From UBA7236 sp964463165 (GTDB lineage Bacteria; Bacteroidota; Bacteroidia; Chitinophagales; BACL12): DNA of 64,000 nucleotides. The translations under genes were made by a program, and so were the position numbers. A model generated the notes under the pieces. The model was not told the origin of the DNA. It worked only from the letters and a program-made list of their open reading frames with translations, and made no database searches. Below, in pieces: positions 1-6,751 of the stretch (position 1 is its first letter; every line of letters begins with the position of its first letter). The DNA is taken from positions 1 to 64,000 of the forward strand of contig CAYXBK010000014.1 of assembly GCA_964463165.1 (NCBI GenBank), given 5' to 3'.

Positions 1-102
1 CCTATAGGCACTTCCAGACGCCCAATTTCTCCCTGACATCAACATCCCGAAGGGACCATAATCCTGAGTTGAATTTAATATAGGGCTGCCTGACTTTTGC
101 AT
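1..102 (-). CDS. Rhs/YD-repeat core fragment, truncated by the window edge
   Basis: An open frame on the minus strand runs from an ATG at 102 off the left edge of the window. Its 34 visible residues contain the peptide DYGPFGMLMSGRNW followed by a serine/glycine-rich AYR. This matches the conserved D-Y-x-P-F-G-M...G-R-x...Y-R-Y-G segment near the end of the Rhs repeat-associated core in Bacteroidota YD-repeat proteins. In full proteins this segment lies more than a thousand residues from the start, so a start codon only 14 residues before it indicates an orphan core-tip module or a degraded gene. The continuation outside the window would carry the variable tip, often a toxin. The short visible length limits certainty. 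Confidence 0.55.
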   Translation of the reverse strand, partial: MQKSGSPILNSTQDYGPFGMLMSGRNWASGSAYR

Positions 103-187
103 TATATTAAAGTTGCTAAAAAAACGCACAATTGGCAAATTTCTGCAGTTTTTTACCTTACAAATTCCAATTATTAAGAACTGAAAA

Positions 188-3145
188 TCAAATCCTCAAC
201 CTCACCTCCGTTCCCTTCCCTTCATCGGATATTATCTCCAACACCCATCCATGCATTTCTGCTCTGCGTTTCATATTGCCAAGGCCGTTGCCGGTTTGAA
301 TTTTATTGAGGTCGAACCCTTTTCCATTGTCTTTGATTTGCATTTGAATTTGATTGCTCAATTTTTCAAAGCGAATGGAAAGAATTGTGCAGGCTGCATA
401 TTTCACAGCATTATTTACAGCTTCTTTAAAAACAAGATATAAATCCCTGCGCTGTTCCATCGGAATTTTCAAATGTTCCAGTTCATTGTTTGGTGCCATC
501 TGCAATTCAATTTCTTTTGCATTGCAAAGCTCTGTTGCAAAATTGAACATGCGGTCCTCGATATTTCTGAAGGAATCATTCGATGGTTTGATTGCCCAGA
601 CAATATCACTCATATTACCGATCATTTCTTTTGAGTTTTCACTGATCTTCTGAAGTAAATTTGAGGACTCAGGTGCTTTTTCTTTTAATTGATTATTAAT
701 GATCTCACTGTACATACTGATACTGCTCAGTGTTGATCCGATATCATCATGCAGGTCGCCGGCAATTTTATTTCTGATTGAATTTATTTTCAACAACTGA
801 TTAATTCTGTATTTATAAATCGAATAAGAAATTAAAAACACAGCAACGATCATTAAAACAATAAACCACCATGTTGCCCAATACGGCGGTTGAATAGTAA
901 AAGCATATGTATCCAGCGCCGTGCTCCAGTACCCGTCGTTATTTGCAGCCTGCAAAACAAAAACATAATCACCGGGAGCGAGCGCTGCAAACGTTACTTC
1001 GTCCAAGCCCTCTGCATAGGTCCAAGCGGTATCGTAACCGGTCAATTTGTAGCGGCATTTGTTTTTTTCGGGAATTGTAAGTGAAACGGATTGAAATTGG
1101 AAGGTCAGCGAATTTTTATTATACGGCAATACGGGGTGATGAGCGAGGTTGTTTATCGGATCTACATCACGTGCATAATCAGCAATATCCATAGCGCCGT
1201 TAAATAATAAAACATTTCTGATAACAGGGCTTGCATTTATCGTATTAAATGGAACATCCAGTGCATGCAGCACCTGCACGCCATTTGTTGTGGCCAGCCA
1301 AACCGGACCATAATCTGCCATTTTGATATATGTAAAATCATAAGGCAAAAACCCGTCTGATTCATCTAATTTTTTTACGACTTTAAAACGTTTTCCATCC
1401 TCCACAAGAATACTTAATCCGTTATAATGCGCACACCATAATCCATTGCCGTATCTGAGATCAAGAACTGCATTGGATAATAATCCGTCCGTTTCGGTAA
1501 TATGCTGTAAAACGCCGGCAGATGTTTTCTCCGGGCAAACAAGGAAAATTCCATAATTACCGGTTGCAGCACATATCGTTGAATCATTTATCAAAACAAC
1601 TGAAGTAATGATCGCATCATCAAGATCTGCTGCATTTAGTTTTACATCAAGTAATGTATCTCCATTAAAATAAACCAATCCGAAATTTGTTGCGAGGTAA
1701 ATTTCATTATTCGGCATTACCACCTGATCAAATATTTTTAAATATTGACCGCCGATATCTACCGGCCATGGATAATATGTAAAATCAGCATGCGCAGGAT
1801 CATCGGCATTCAATATTTGTGTTACTCCTCCTTCACTTAAACAATAGAAATTATTTTTATTGTCTTCAAAAAATCCCTGCCCGTGCATGTCCATCAATTT
1901 TGTTTCATCGAATTGATACATGATTCCCGGTTTGCCTTTCGAATAATCCCATGCGCTGATGCCCTGGTAACCACTGCCGAACCAGACTATTCCGGGGATA
2001 TTAAAATACATTCCAAAAACTTCGGACTGATCCCAAGGTTTCATTCCTGCAGGAAGATATTTTTCAAATCTGACGCTGGTTGGGTCGAAAATTCCATCAG
2101 CCGCATCTCCGGGAATTGTATCAACGGGAATAATTACATTTCCTTTATTTCCTCCAAAAACAGGAAAACCATGTTCCCTGGTTACCACTGAAAAAATATC
2201 ATTTAAATTTTCAGTTTGCCCCGGCAGATAAGTTGTAAAAATATTTTTCCGCAATTTCACGAGGCCTTCCCATGTGCTTACCCAAATATTATTTTCACGG
2301 TCGATTAAAATATCAGATAAATTGTCATAACCATTGGAAGAAAAATCGTAGAGTAATTGAGGCACTTCATTTTTCCATTCAAATAATTTGTCAACGGCAA
2401 GCACATAATCATTCTTTTCGGGAATATGCGCAATACCTGCGCTATATGTAAACGCATGAACCGTATCCGTTTTTGTACCAGTTATTTTATAAAAATATCC
2501 GACTCGTGTTGCAATATAAACGGTTGTATCATCAACTCTTTGAACAGATGATACATCTTCCAGTGATTTTTCTTTACTCTGCCAGATTTTATTGAATTTC
2601 TCATCTGCATATTTTATCACCGAACCACGTGTGCCGAAATATATTGATCCGTAATCATCATGGTCAATTACAAATACCTGGTTTCCGGGATCGGCAAATG
2701 CACTCCAGTTTTTAAACAGATGATAAGATAATTTTTCACCGGATTTAATTTTAATTAATGTTACACCATCAATAAATACCGGCCCGTTTGCAGTTCCGAT
2801 CCAAAGCGAAGTGCCATCCACTGTGTGTACCGAATAGATCCATTCATCCGGAAATTGATCCAGTTCAATTTTTTTTATTTTGCCCGCATGGTAATAAAAT
2901 AATCCATGTTCTGCACCGATCCAGATAAAATGCTGATCATCTTCCGTGATTGAGAAAACTTTTCCAAATCGAAAATTTCCTGCACCGCTGAAATTTTCAA
3001 ATTCTAATCCGTCGAATTTACTCACCCCGAGGCGGGTGCCCATCCATAAATATCCGGTATGATCCTGAAATAAAGTATAGATCTCCGCACTTGCAAGCCC
3101 CTGCCTTGATCCATATGCATTCATTAAAAATTGCTGGCTGTTCAC
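188..3145 (-). CDS. Propeller-type sensor histidine kinase (reg_prop + Y_Y_Y + HisKA_3/HATPase)
   Basis: Hybrid-sensor-like membrane histidine kinase without a receiver domain. About residues 10-690 form ligand-binding beta-propeller repeats of the reg_prop kind (recurrent G-Y-L-W-M-G-T, I-W-I-G-A, L-W-I-G-T strands). A Y_Y_Y domain (about 695-750) is followed by one transmembrane helix (about 757-777), a HisKA_3 dimerisation domain with phospho-acceptor His799 in GDLHDDIG, and a C-terminal ATPase with N box KEAVNNAVKY and G box DNGKGFDL. This is the NarX/LiaS-type kinase architecture; the partner would be a LuxR-type response regulator, not seen in this window. The codon at 3145 is GTG and lies after the signal peptide: the same frame extends upstream to an ATT at 3214 and encodes a basic-hydrophobic leader (KKHFHILFILFTVF), so the true start is probably the non-standard ATT at 3214. 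Confidence 0.93.
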   Translation of the reverse strand: MNSQQFLMNAYGSRQGLASAEIYTLFQDHTGYLWMGTRLGVSKFDGLEFENFSGAGNFRFGKVFSITEDDQHFIWIGAEHGLFYYHAGKIKKIELDQFPDEWIYSVHTVDGTSLWIGTANGPVFIDGVTLIKIKSGEKLSYHLFKNWSAFADPGNQVFVIDHDDYGSIYFGTRGSVIKYADEKFNKIWQSKEKSLEDVSSVQRVDDTTVYIATRVGYFYKITGTKTDTVHAFTYSAGIAHIPEKNDYVLAVDKLFEWKNEVPQLLYDFSSNGYDNLSDILIDRENNIWVSTWEGLVKLRKNIFTTYLPGQTENLNDIFSVVTREHGFPVFGGNKGNVIIPVDTIPGDAADGIFDPTSVRFEKYLPAGMKPWDQSEVFGMYFNIPGIVWFGSGYQGISAWDYSKGKPGIMYQFDETKLMDMHGQGFFEDNKNNFYCLSEGGVTQILNADDPAHADFTYYPWPVDIGGQYLKIFDQVVMPNNEIYLATNFGLVYFNGDTLLDVKLNAADLDDAIITSVVLINDSTICAATGNYGIFLVCPEKTSAGVLQHITETDGLLSNAVLDLRYGNGLWCAHYNGLSILVEDGKRFKVVKKLDESDGFLPYDFTYIKMADYGPVWLATTNGVQVLHALDVPFNTINASPVIRNVLLFNGAMDIADYARDVDPINNLAHHPVLPYNKNSLTFQFQSVSLTIPEKNKCRYKLTGYDTAWTYAEGLDEVTFAALAPGDYVFVLQAANNDGYWSTALDTYAFTIQPPYWATWWFIVLMIVAVFLISYSIYKYRINQLLKINSIRNKIAGDLHDDIGSTLSSISMYSEIINNQLKEKAPESSNLLQKISENSKEMIGNMSDIVWAIKPSNDSFRNIEDRMFNFATELCNAKEIELQMAPNNELEHLKIPMEQRRDLYLVFKEAVNNAVKYAACTILSIRFEKLSNQIQMQIKDNGKGFDLNKIQTGNGLGNMKRRAEMHGWVLEIISDEGKGTEVRLRI

Positions 3146-3501
3146 AGTGGAGATAAATACTGTGAATAATATAAAGAGAATATGGAAATGCTTTTTGATA
3201 GAGCGAAAATTAATTACTAAAAACTACTAGTAAAAATAAGGAAAGCGTTTTTGAAGTAATTACATACCACGACGAAATAATTCCGTGCTCAAGTAATTGT
3301 CATGGTGAGCCTGCCGAACCATAATTCAATAACCCTTTGACACGCTCCTTACGACAAGCTCCCTTCGACAAGCTCCCTTCGACAAGCTCATGGTGACAAA
3401 TTGTTTTTAGTAATCATTTGATACGAGCAGAGAATATCCGCCGAACAGCACTGCCTACTGCCAACTGCGACTGGCTACTGCTTACTGCGACAGCCCACTG
3501 C
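3146..3501. repeat. Repeat-filled spacer with inverted and tandem short repeats
   Basis: The spacer between the kinase and the MORN lipoprotein holds no convincing gene. At 3301-3320 lies catggtgagcctgccgaac, and at 3347-3390 three tandem copies of a 14-base unit (ccttcgacaagctc, first copy with one extra base) end in catggtgaca; the first and last segments are inverted copies of each other (GAGC.TG.CGAA core). From 3450 to 3505 follows a degenerate 6-8 base tandem repeat built on ctactg/cgactg. The first part of this spacer (3146-3214) probably encodes the kinase signal peptide. Confidence 0.6.
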
Positions 3502-4131
3502 TCACTGTTTCAACCCGTCATTCTGCAATAATTTATTTAATTCCATCACATCCATCTGCCCTAATTCACGTTCGGCGTCGATATAATCAATTTCACCACT
3601 GTATTTAAATTCAATGCGGCGTTCGCGGTTGCCGTATTGCGGACATTTAATATTCTGATAATTTTTTACTTTGCCATTATCATAAAATTCCATGCGCATC
3701 AGCATAAATCCTTTTTCATCATAATATTTTTCAATTTTCACACGATCTTTTCCATAATACGATTTCCAGTAACGGGTTTCAAAACCATTGGAATAATTCC
3801 CTTCCACCTGAATACTTCCTGTTTTATAATAAAATTTCCAGTTGCCGTCAGCAATTCCATCCTTCAGATTTCCTTCCATCATAATTTTATTATCAGCATA
3901 CGAAGCAATTTTGCCTGAATACGGTTTTTCTTTATAAGAATATACCGGTGGTTTAAAATCAAGCACATCTGAGCTGTCTTCGTGTTCCATTGGTTTGAAA
4001 TTCAGGTCGCCATCCGGAGAGGTAAGATGAATCACCAGCAATCTTTTTTCACTGTCAAAATTTTTTGAACCGCATGCGCTGCATGCAATGCTTATTATTA
4101 AAATAAAAACAGGGGAGAAGATGTTTTTCAT
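3502..4131 (-). CDS. Lipoprotein with MORN-like (YwqK-type) repeats
   Basis: A 209-residue predicted lipoprotein. It starts with a basic-hydrophobic signal peptide followed by two candidate lipobox cysteines (ISIAC and CSAC, residues about 17-20). The middle contains MORN-2-like repeats, seen as the spaced pattern YSGKIASYADN, GNWKFYYKTG, ARYWKSYYG-like and MEFYDNGK, typical of the YwqK family, which is often labelled toxin-antitoxin system antitoxin without functional proof. It stands alone between repeat-rich spacers. Probably anchored to the inner leaflet of the outer membrane. I infer no specific function. Confidence 0.75.
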   Translation of the reverse strand: MKNIFSPVFILIISIACSACGSKNFDSEKRLLVIHLTSPDGDLNFKPMEHEDSSDVLDFKPPVYSYKEKPYSGKIASYADNKIMMEGNLKDGIADGNWKFYYKTGSIQVEGNYSNGFETRYWKSYYGKDRVKIEKYYDEKGFMLMRMEFYDNGKVKNYQNIKCPQYGNRERRIEFKYSGEIDYIDAERELGQMDVMELNKLLQNDGLKQ

Positions 4132-4177
4132 TTGATGATTTTAGGAAATAAATATAGGGGAAATTATTTACAACTCG

Positions 4178-4215
4178 TTAGACCCACTTCCTGTTCTCCC
4201 TCAAAAAGGGAGAAC
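4178..4215 (-). repeat. Hairpin-plus-tail repeat, copy A (left)
   Basis: A perfect 9-base stem (GTTCTCCCT at 4193-4201 and AGGGAGAAC at 4207-4215, loop of 5) is followed on the minus strand by the tail AGGAAGTGGGTCTAA. Copy B at 4331-4371 has the same design in the opposite orientation, so the two form a long imperfect inverted pair about 115 bases apart. The 115 bases between them hold no gene. Confidence 0.7.
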
Positions 4216-4330
4216 GGTAAGGCCGCGTTTTCACTGAGTGTCTGCAAAATTCAAATTCTGTCAAACGCTGGACGCATTAATTAAAATGAATACCGAACAT
4301 TAATAAATTACCAAAGAATCCTCGAAGTAT

Positions 4331-4371
4331 CGTCTTCCCTTTTTTCAAGGGAAGATAAGAGATGGGTCTAA
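4331..4371 (+). repeat. Hairpin-plus-tail repeat, copy B, containing the DUF559 stop codon
   Basis: Stem TCTTCCCTT (4333-4341) with AAGGGAAGA (4347-4355), loop of 5, and tail TAAGAGATGGGTCTAA (4356-4371). The tail end is the 3' end of the neighbouring DUF559 gene: its TAG stop is 4370-4368, inside the repeat. On the minus strand the hairpin could also serve as terminator for that gene, although the stem is not followed by a clean T run. Confidence 0.7.
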
Positions 4372-4724
4372 AGGGCCGCCGAAATTTTTTCTACGACAAT
4401 TTTGATTTGATCCATGACCTCTTTGTTTTCGAATCTAAGAACTTTAAAACCCATTTCATTTACCAGGATATCCCGTGCCTGGTCATAATCTTTTTGTGTA
4501 TTATGATAACCACCATCTACTTCAATTATCAATTTTTTTTCATAGCAAATAAAATCTGTAATTATGAAGAATCTCAATGAGTCAATTTGCTTGTATACAA
4601 TTGGCTTTTGTCTTAAAAACCGATAACCTTTTATCTGTCGGTTCCGAATAAATTCCCATAATTTCCTTTCTGCTGCTGTAGGATTGTTTCTGAGCTTTCT
4701 CGACAAATAAGTAATTGATCCCAT
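4368..4724 (-). CDS. DUF559 family protein (Vsr-like PD-(D/E)XK endonuclease fold)
   Basis: A 118-residue protein typical in length for DUF559. Motifs are the N-terminal LRNNPTAAERKLWE, the central RFLRQKPI, and a nuclease-like core FIITDFICY...LIIEVDGGYH in which the Asp of TDF and the Glu-x-Asp of IEVDGG occupy the positions of the PD-(D/E)XK catalytic residues of the very-short-patch-repair endonuclease superfamily. All core residues appear intact, so it is probably expressed and folded. The gene is framed by related hairpin repeats: one contains its stop codon and another ends 20 bases before its start, tails pointing at the gene from both sides. This suggests the gene moves or is maintained together with the repeats. 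The biochemical role of DUF559 is not established. Confidence 0.85.
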   Translation of the reverse strand: MGSITYLSRKLRNNPTAAERKLWEFIRNRQIKGYRFLRQKPIVYKQIDSLRFFIITDFICYEKKLIIEVDGGYHNTQKDYDQARDILVNEMGFKVLRFENKEVMDQIKIVVEKISAAL

Positions 4725-4744
4725 TCAATAAAATTAATTAATTC

Positions 4745-4815
4745 TTTTTAGGCCCTCATCCTGTTCCCGTCTGCCGTCGCTCAGACCCAAGAGTCAGCGG
4801 GCAGGCTACCGCAAA
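4745..4815 (-). repeat. Degenerate hairpin-plus-tail repeat, copy E, split by another palindrome
   Basis: On the minus strand the tail GGAACAGGATGAGGGCCTAA (ending at 4748) matches the tails of copies A and B and points at the DUF559 start. Its hairpin arm looks interrupted by a second palindromic element at 4766-4806 (ctgcc...ggcag outer stem), with ccttccttttgcgg on the far side. I read this as one repeat inserted into another. Confidence 0.5.
4766..4806. repeat. CTGCC...GGCAG palindromic element, copy 1
   Basis: Imperfect palindrome with outer arms gtctgccg and cgggcagg-type ends and an inner cgctcaga/gagtcagcg match. Two related elements are at 4940-4977 and 33559-33597. Confidence 0.5.
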
Positions 4816-4939
4816 AGGAAGGAAAGCTTAGATGCATTTTTCTTAGTATTTCCAAAGTAAAACTACTTTCATTTTTTATTTACAAATATCTGCAACAAAC
4901 ATTGAGTTGAAATAAAATTTCACCGCGTCTCTGCGCCCC

Positions 4940-4977
4940 AGCCTGCCGCAGCATGGGCTTGAGCGTCGGCTGGCAGG
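4940..4977. repeat. CTGCC...GGCAG palindromic element, copy 2
   Basis: Outer arms agcctgccg and cggctggcagg enclose cagcatgggcttgagcgt. It sits directly next to gcgtctctgcg, part of another short dispersed repeat (see 37866-38010). The rest of the spacer 4816-4996 shows no gene. Confidence 0.55.
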
Positions 4978-4996
4978 TCCCTGTTCGTTTCAAACT

Positions 4997-6253
4997 CTAT
5001 TTCTTTTTCAATGTAAACTGTGTCACCTCCGGCCAAATACCCAATCTTCCCGGATAACCAACTGTGCCCAATCCGCGGTTGACATATATTTTAAAATTAT
5101 TTTTTTCATATAAACCCGCCCATTCTTCATACACCCATTTTGCAGGAGAAAACCGGAAACCCGGCACTTCCACACCCATTTGAAATCCATGTGTATGTCC
5201 GCTTAATGTGAGTTGCGGCGGAAATTCTTCTTTTAATACAACGGCATCCCAATGCGACGGGTCATGTGATAATAAAATGCGGAAATCATTTTGTGTTAAT
5301 CCGGCGCCGGCTTTTTTCATATCCCCGTATTTTTGAAATCCGCCTTTGCCCCAATTTTCAACACCGATTATAAATATTTTTTCTCCGTTTTTTTCAATTG
5401 CATGATTTTCATTCAACAATAATTTAAATCCGAGCCGCGGATGAATTGCTTTCACCTGCTTTAAATTTTCTTCTTTCGCGACATCCGAATTCCAGCTTGC
5501 ATAATCACCATAATCATGATTGCCGAGAATAGAATATTTTCCCAGTGGCGCCTCAATATGATCAAATGTTTCAAACCAGCCGTCCATTTCGTCGGCACGG
5601 CTGTTCACAATATCACCGGTAAAAAAGAAAATATCGGAATTTAATTTCTTTACGATGCTGAGCATTTCTTCTAATTCATTTTTTGACGTATGATCCCAGC
5701 TGCCGATATGCAGGTCGCTTAATTGTGTGATGGTAATTCCTTCAAATGCCGCGGGAAGATCAGCAAAATACAGTTCCTGTTTGTGCACGGTAAATCTGTA
5801 ACGCCCTTTCACCATACCATAAATAAATCCGGCAAATGGAATTGTGCTGAATAACAGAGCAGATTGCGAAATAAATTTTCTTCTGCTGATCCAGTTTTTT
5901 GCAGCTGGGTTTTCGGCTTTTCTTTTTTTCCTTGTGAAAATGCTTTTCGGAATGCGGAAAATATCTTCTCCGAGTAAAATAAATCCGGCAAATAATTTCG
6001 CAAATAAAAATGAGACAAATACACCGAGGAAATATAAATTAAAACGCACCATGTCTTCATTCACATACCGCGAGGTGAGCATACCTGTAAATGCGAGCAG
6101 ATAAATAAACAGGTTGATGGTCCAGTAGATCCGTGCTGCAAGTTTTCTGTGTTTGTCAAACGCCTTTTTAACCCCTGATGCAAGAAACAGATCCGGCAAA
6201 AAATAAAAAAATGCCGCAACAGCCATTCTGGACAAAATTGATAAAATACTCAT
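4997..6253 (-). CDS. Membrane-anchored calcineurin-like metallophosphoesterase (YkuE/YaeI type)
   Basis: A 418-residue protein with three or four N-terminal transmembrane segments (about residues 8-25, 42-60, 70-100 and 128-146) and a C-terminal metallophosphoesterase domain. The metal-binding motifs are all visible in order: SDLHIGS (about residue 178), FTGDIVN, GNHDYGD, LSHDPSHW and SGHTHGFQ. This is the YkuE/YaeI subfamily, known for cleaving UDP-diacylglucosamine or related phosphoesters in some members; the substrate here is not known. It is the last gene of a three-gene minus-strand unit, 21 bases after the 155-residue unknown protein. It may act at the cytoplasmic membrane in lipid or nucleotide-sugar metabolism. 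Confidence 0.93.
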   Translation of the reverse strand: MSILSILSRMAVAAFFYFLPDLFLASGVKKAFDKHRKLAARIYWTINLFIYLLAFTGMLTSRYVNEDMVRFNLYFLGVFVSFLFAKLFAGFILLGEDIFRIPKSIFTRKKRKAENPAAKNWISRRKFISQSALLFSTIPFAGFIYGMVKGRYRFTVHKQELYFADLPAAFEGITITQLSDLHIGSWDHTSKNELEEMLSIVKKLNSDIFFFTGDIVNSRADEMDGWFETFDHIEAPLGKYSILGNHDYGDYASWNSDVAKEENLKQVKAIHPRLGFKLLLNENHAIEKNGEKIFIIGVENWGKGGFQKYGDMKKAGAGLTQNDFRILLSHDPSHWDAVVLKEEFPPQLTLSGHTHGFQMGVEVPGFRFSPAKWVYEEWAGLYEKNNFKIYVNRGLGTVGYPGRLGIWPEVTQFTLKKK

Positions 6254-6274
6254 AATTGAATTTGCCTGAAAAAT

Positions 6275-6742
6275 TTATTCTGATGTATTCACCAATTTAA
6301 CATTTACCTGTGGCGGAATACCCACTTCAATATCAATTTCTGTGAATTTAAAATTTGTAAGATTGAGTTTGCTTTGAAATTCGTCGGCAGATAATAAAGT
6401 GTTTACGATCACTTTTAATAATGTCTTATCTGCATTTTCATCTAATACAATTTTGATATCAGCCTTGCTCACATCGGCAACTTTTTCAAAATGGAATACC
6501 ACTTTCGGAGGCAGGCTCACACCCACATTAATTTCTTTTGTGCGAAAGCCGGTTTTCTCAATGATGGGAGATAAGGCAATTAATTCGTTAGCAAGGCTGC
6601 CGAGCTTTTCAGCAGTAATATTTTTGACATCGTAAAATTTATGGAGTGTATCCTTTAATAAATTAGCCGCATCGCTGTAGCCTTCCCCGATAAGCCCGCT
6701 TGTGTCGGAGAGAATATTTTTGAATGTGTCCTTAATGCCCAT
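6275..6742 (-). CDS. Conserved-looking hypothetical protein, 155 aa
   Basis: Not recognised. No signal peptide or transmembrane helix. The N-terminal third is helical and polar (residues 1-60); the rest is two parallel halves each with an alternating strand ending in a proline pair and KVVFHFEKV or QVNVKLVN: compare INVGVSLPPKVVFHF with IDIEVGIPPQVNVKL. This internal similarity points to a duplicated beta unit of roughly 60 residues. It lies 9 bases downstream of the ion-channel gene and 21 bases upstream of the phosphoesterase, so it is probably co-transcribed with both and may support one of them. Confidence 0.8.
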   Translation of the reverse strand: MGIKDTFKNILSDTSGLIGEGYSDAANLLKDTLHKFYDVKNITAEKLGSLANELIALSPIIEKTGFRTKEINVGVSLPPKVVFHFEKVADVSKADIKIVLDENADKTLLKVIVNTLLSADEFQSKLNLTNFKFTEIDIEVGIPPQVNVKLVNTSE

Positions 6743-6751
6743 GCCGCAAAA

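Noticed and set aside
3347..3390. Three copies of ccttcgacaagctc as a possible promoter operator
   Set aside because: The motif is a widely dispersed intergenic repeat type; no gene start is in a suitable position and no regulator was identified.
6399..6635. Long plus-strand frame opposite the 155-residue gene
   Set aside because: Shadow frame with hydrophobic and serine-rich composition; the minus-strand gene has the better structure and operon position.
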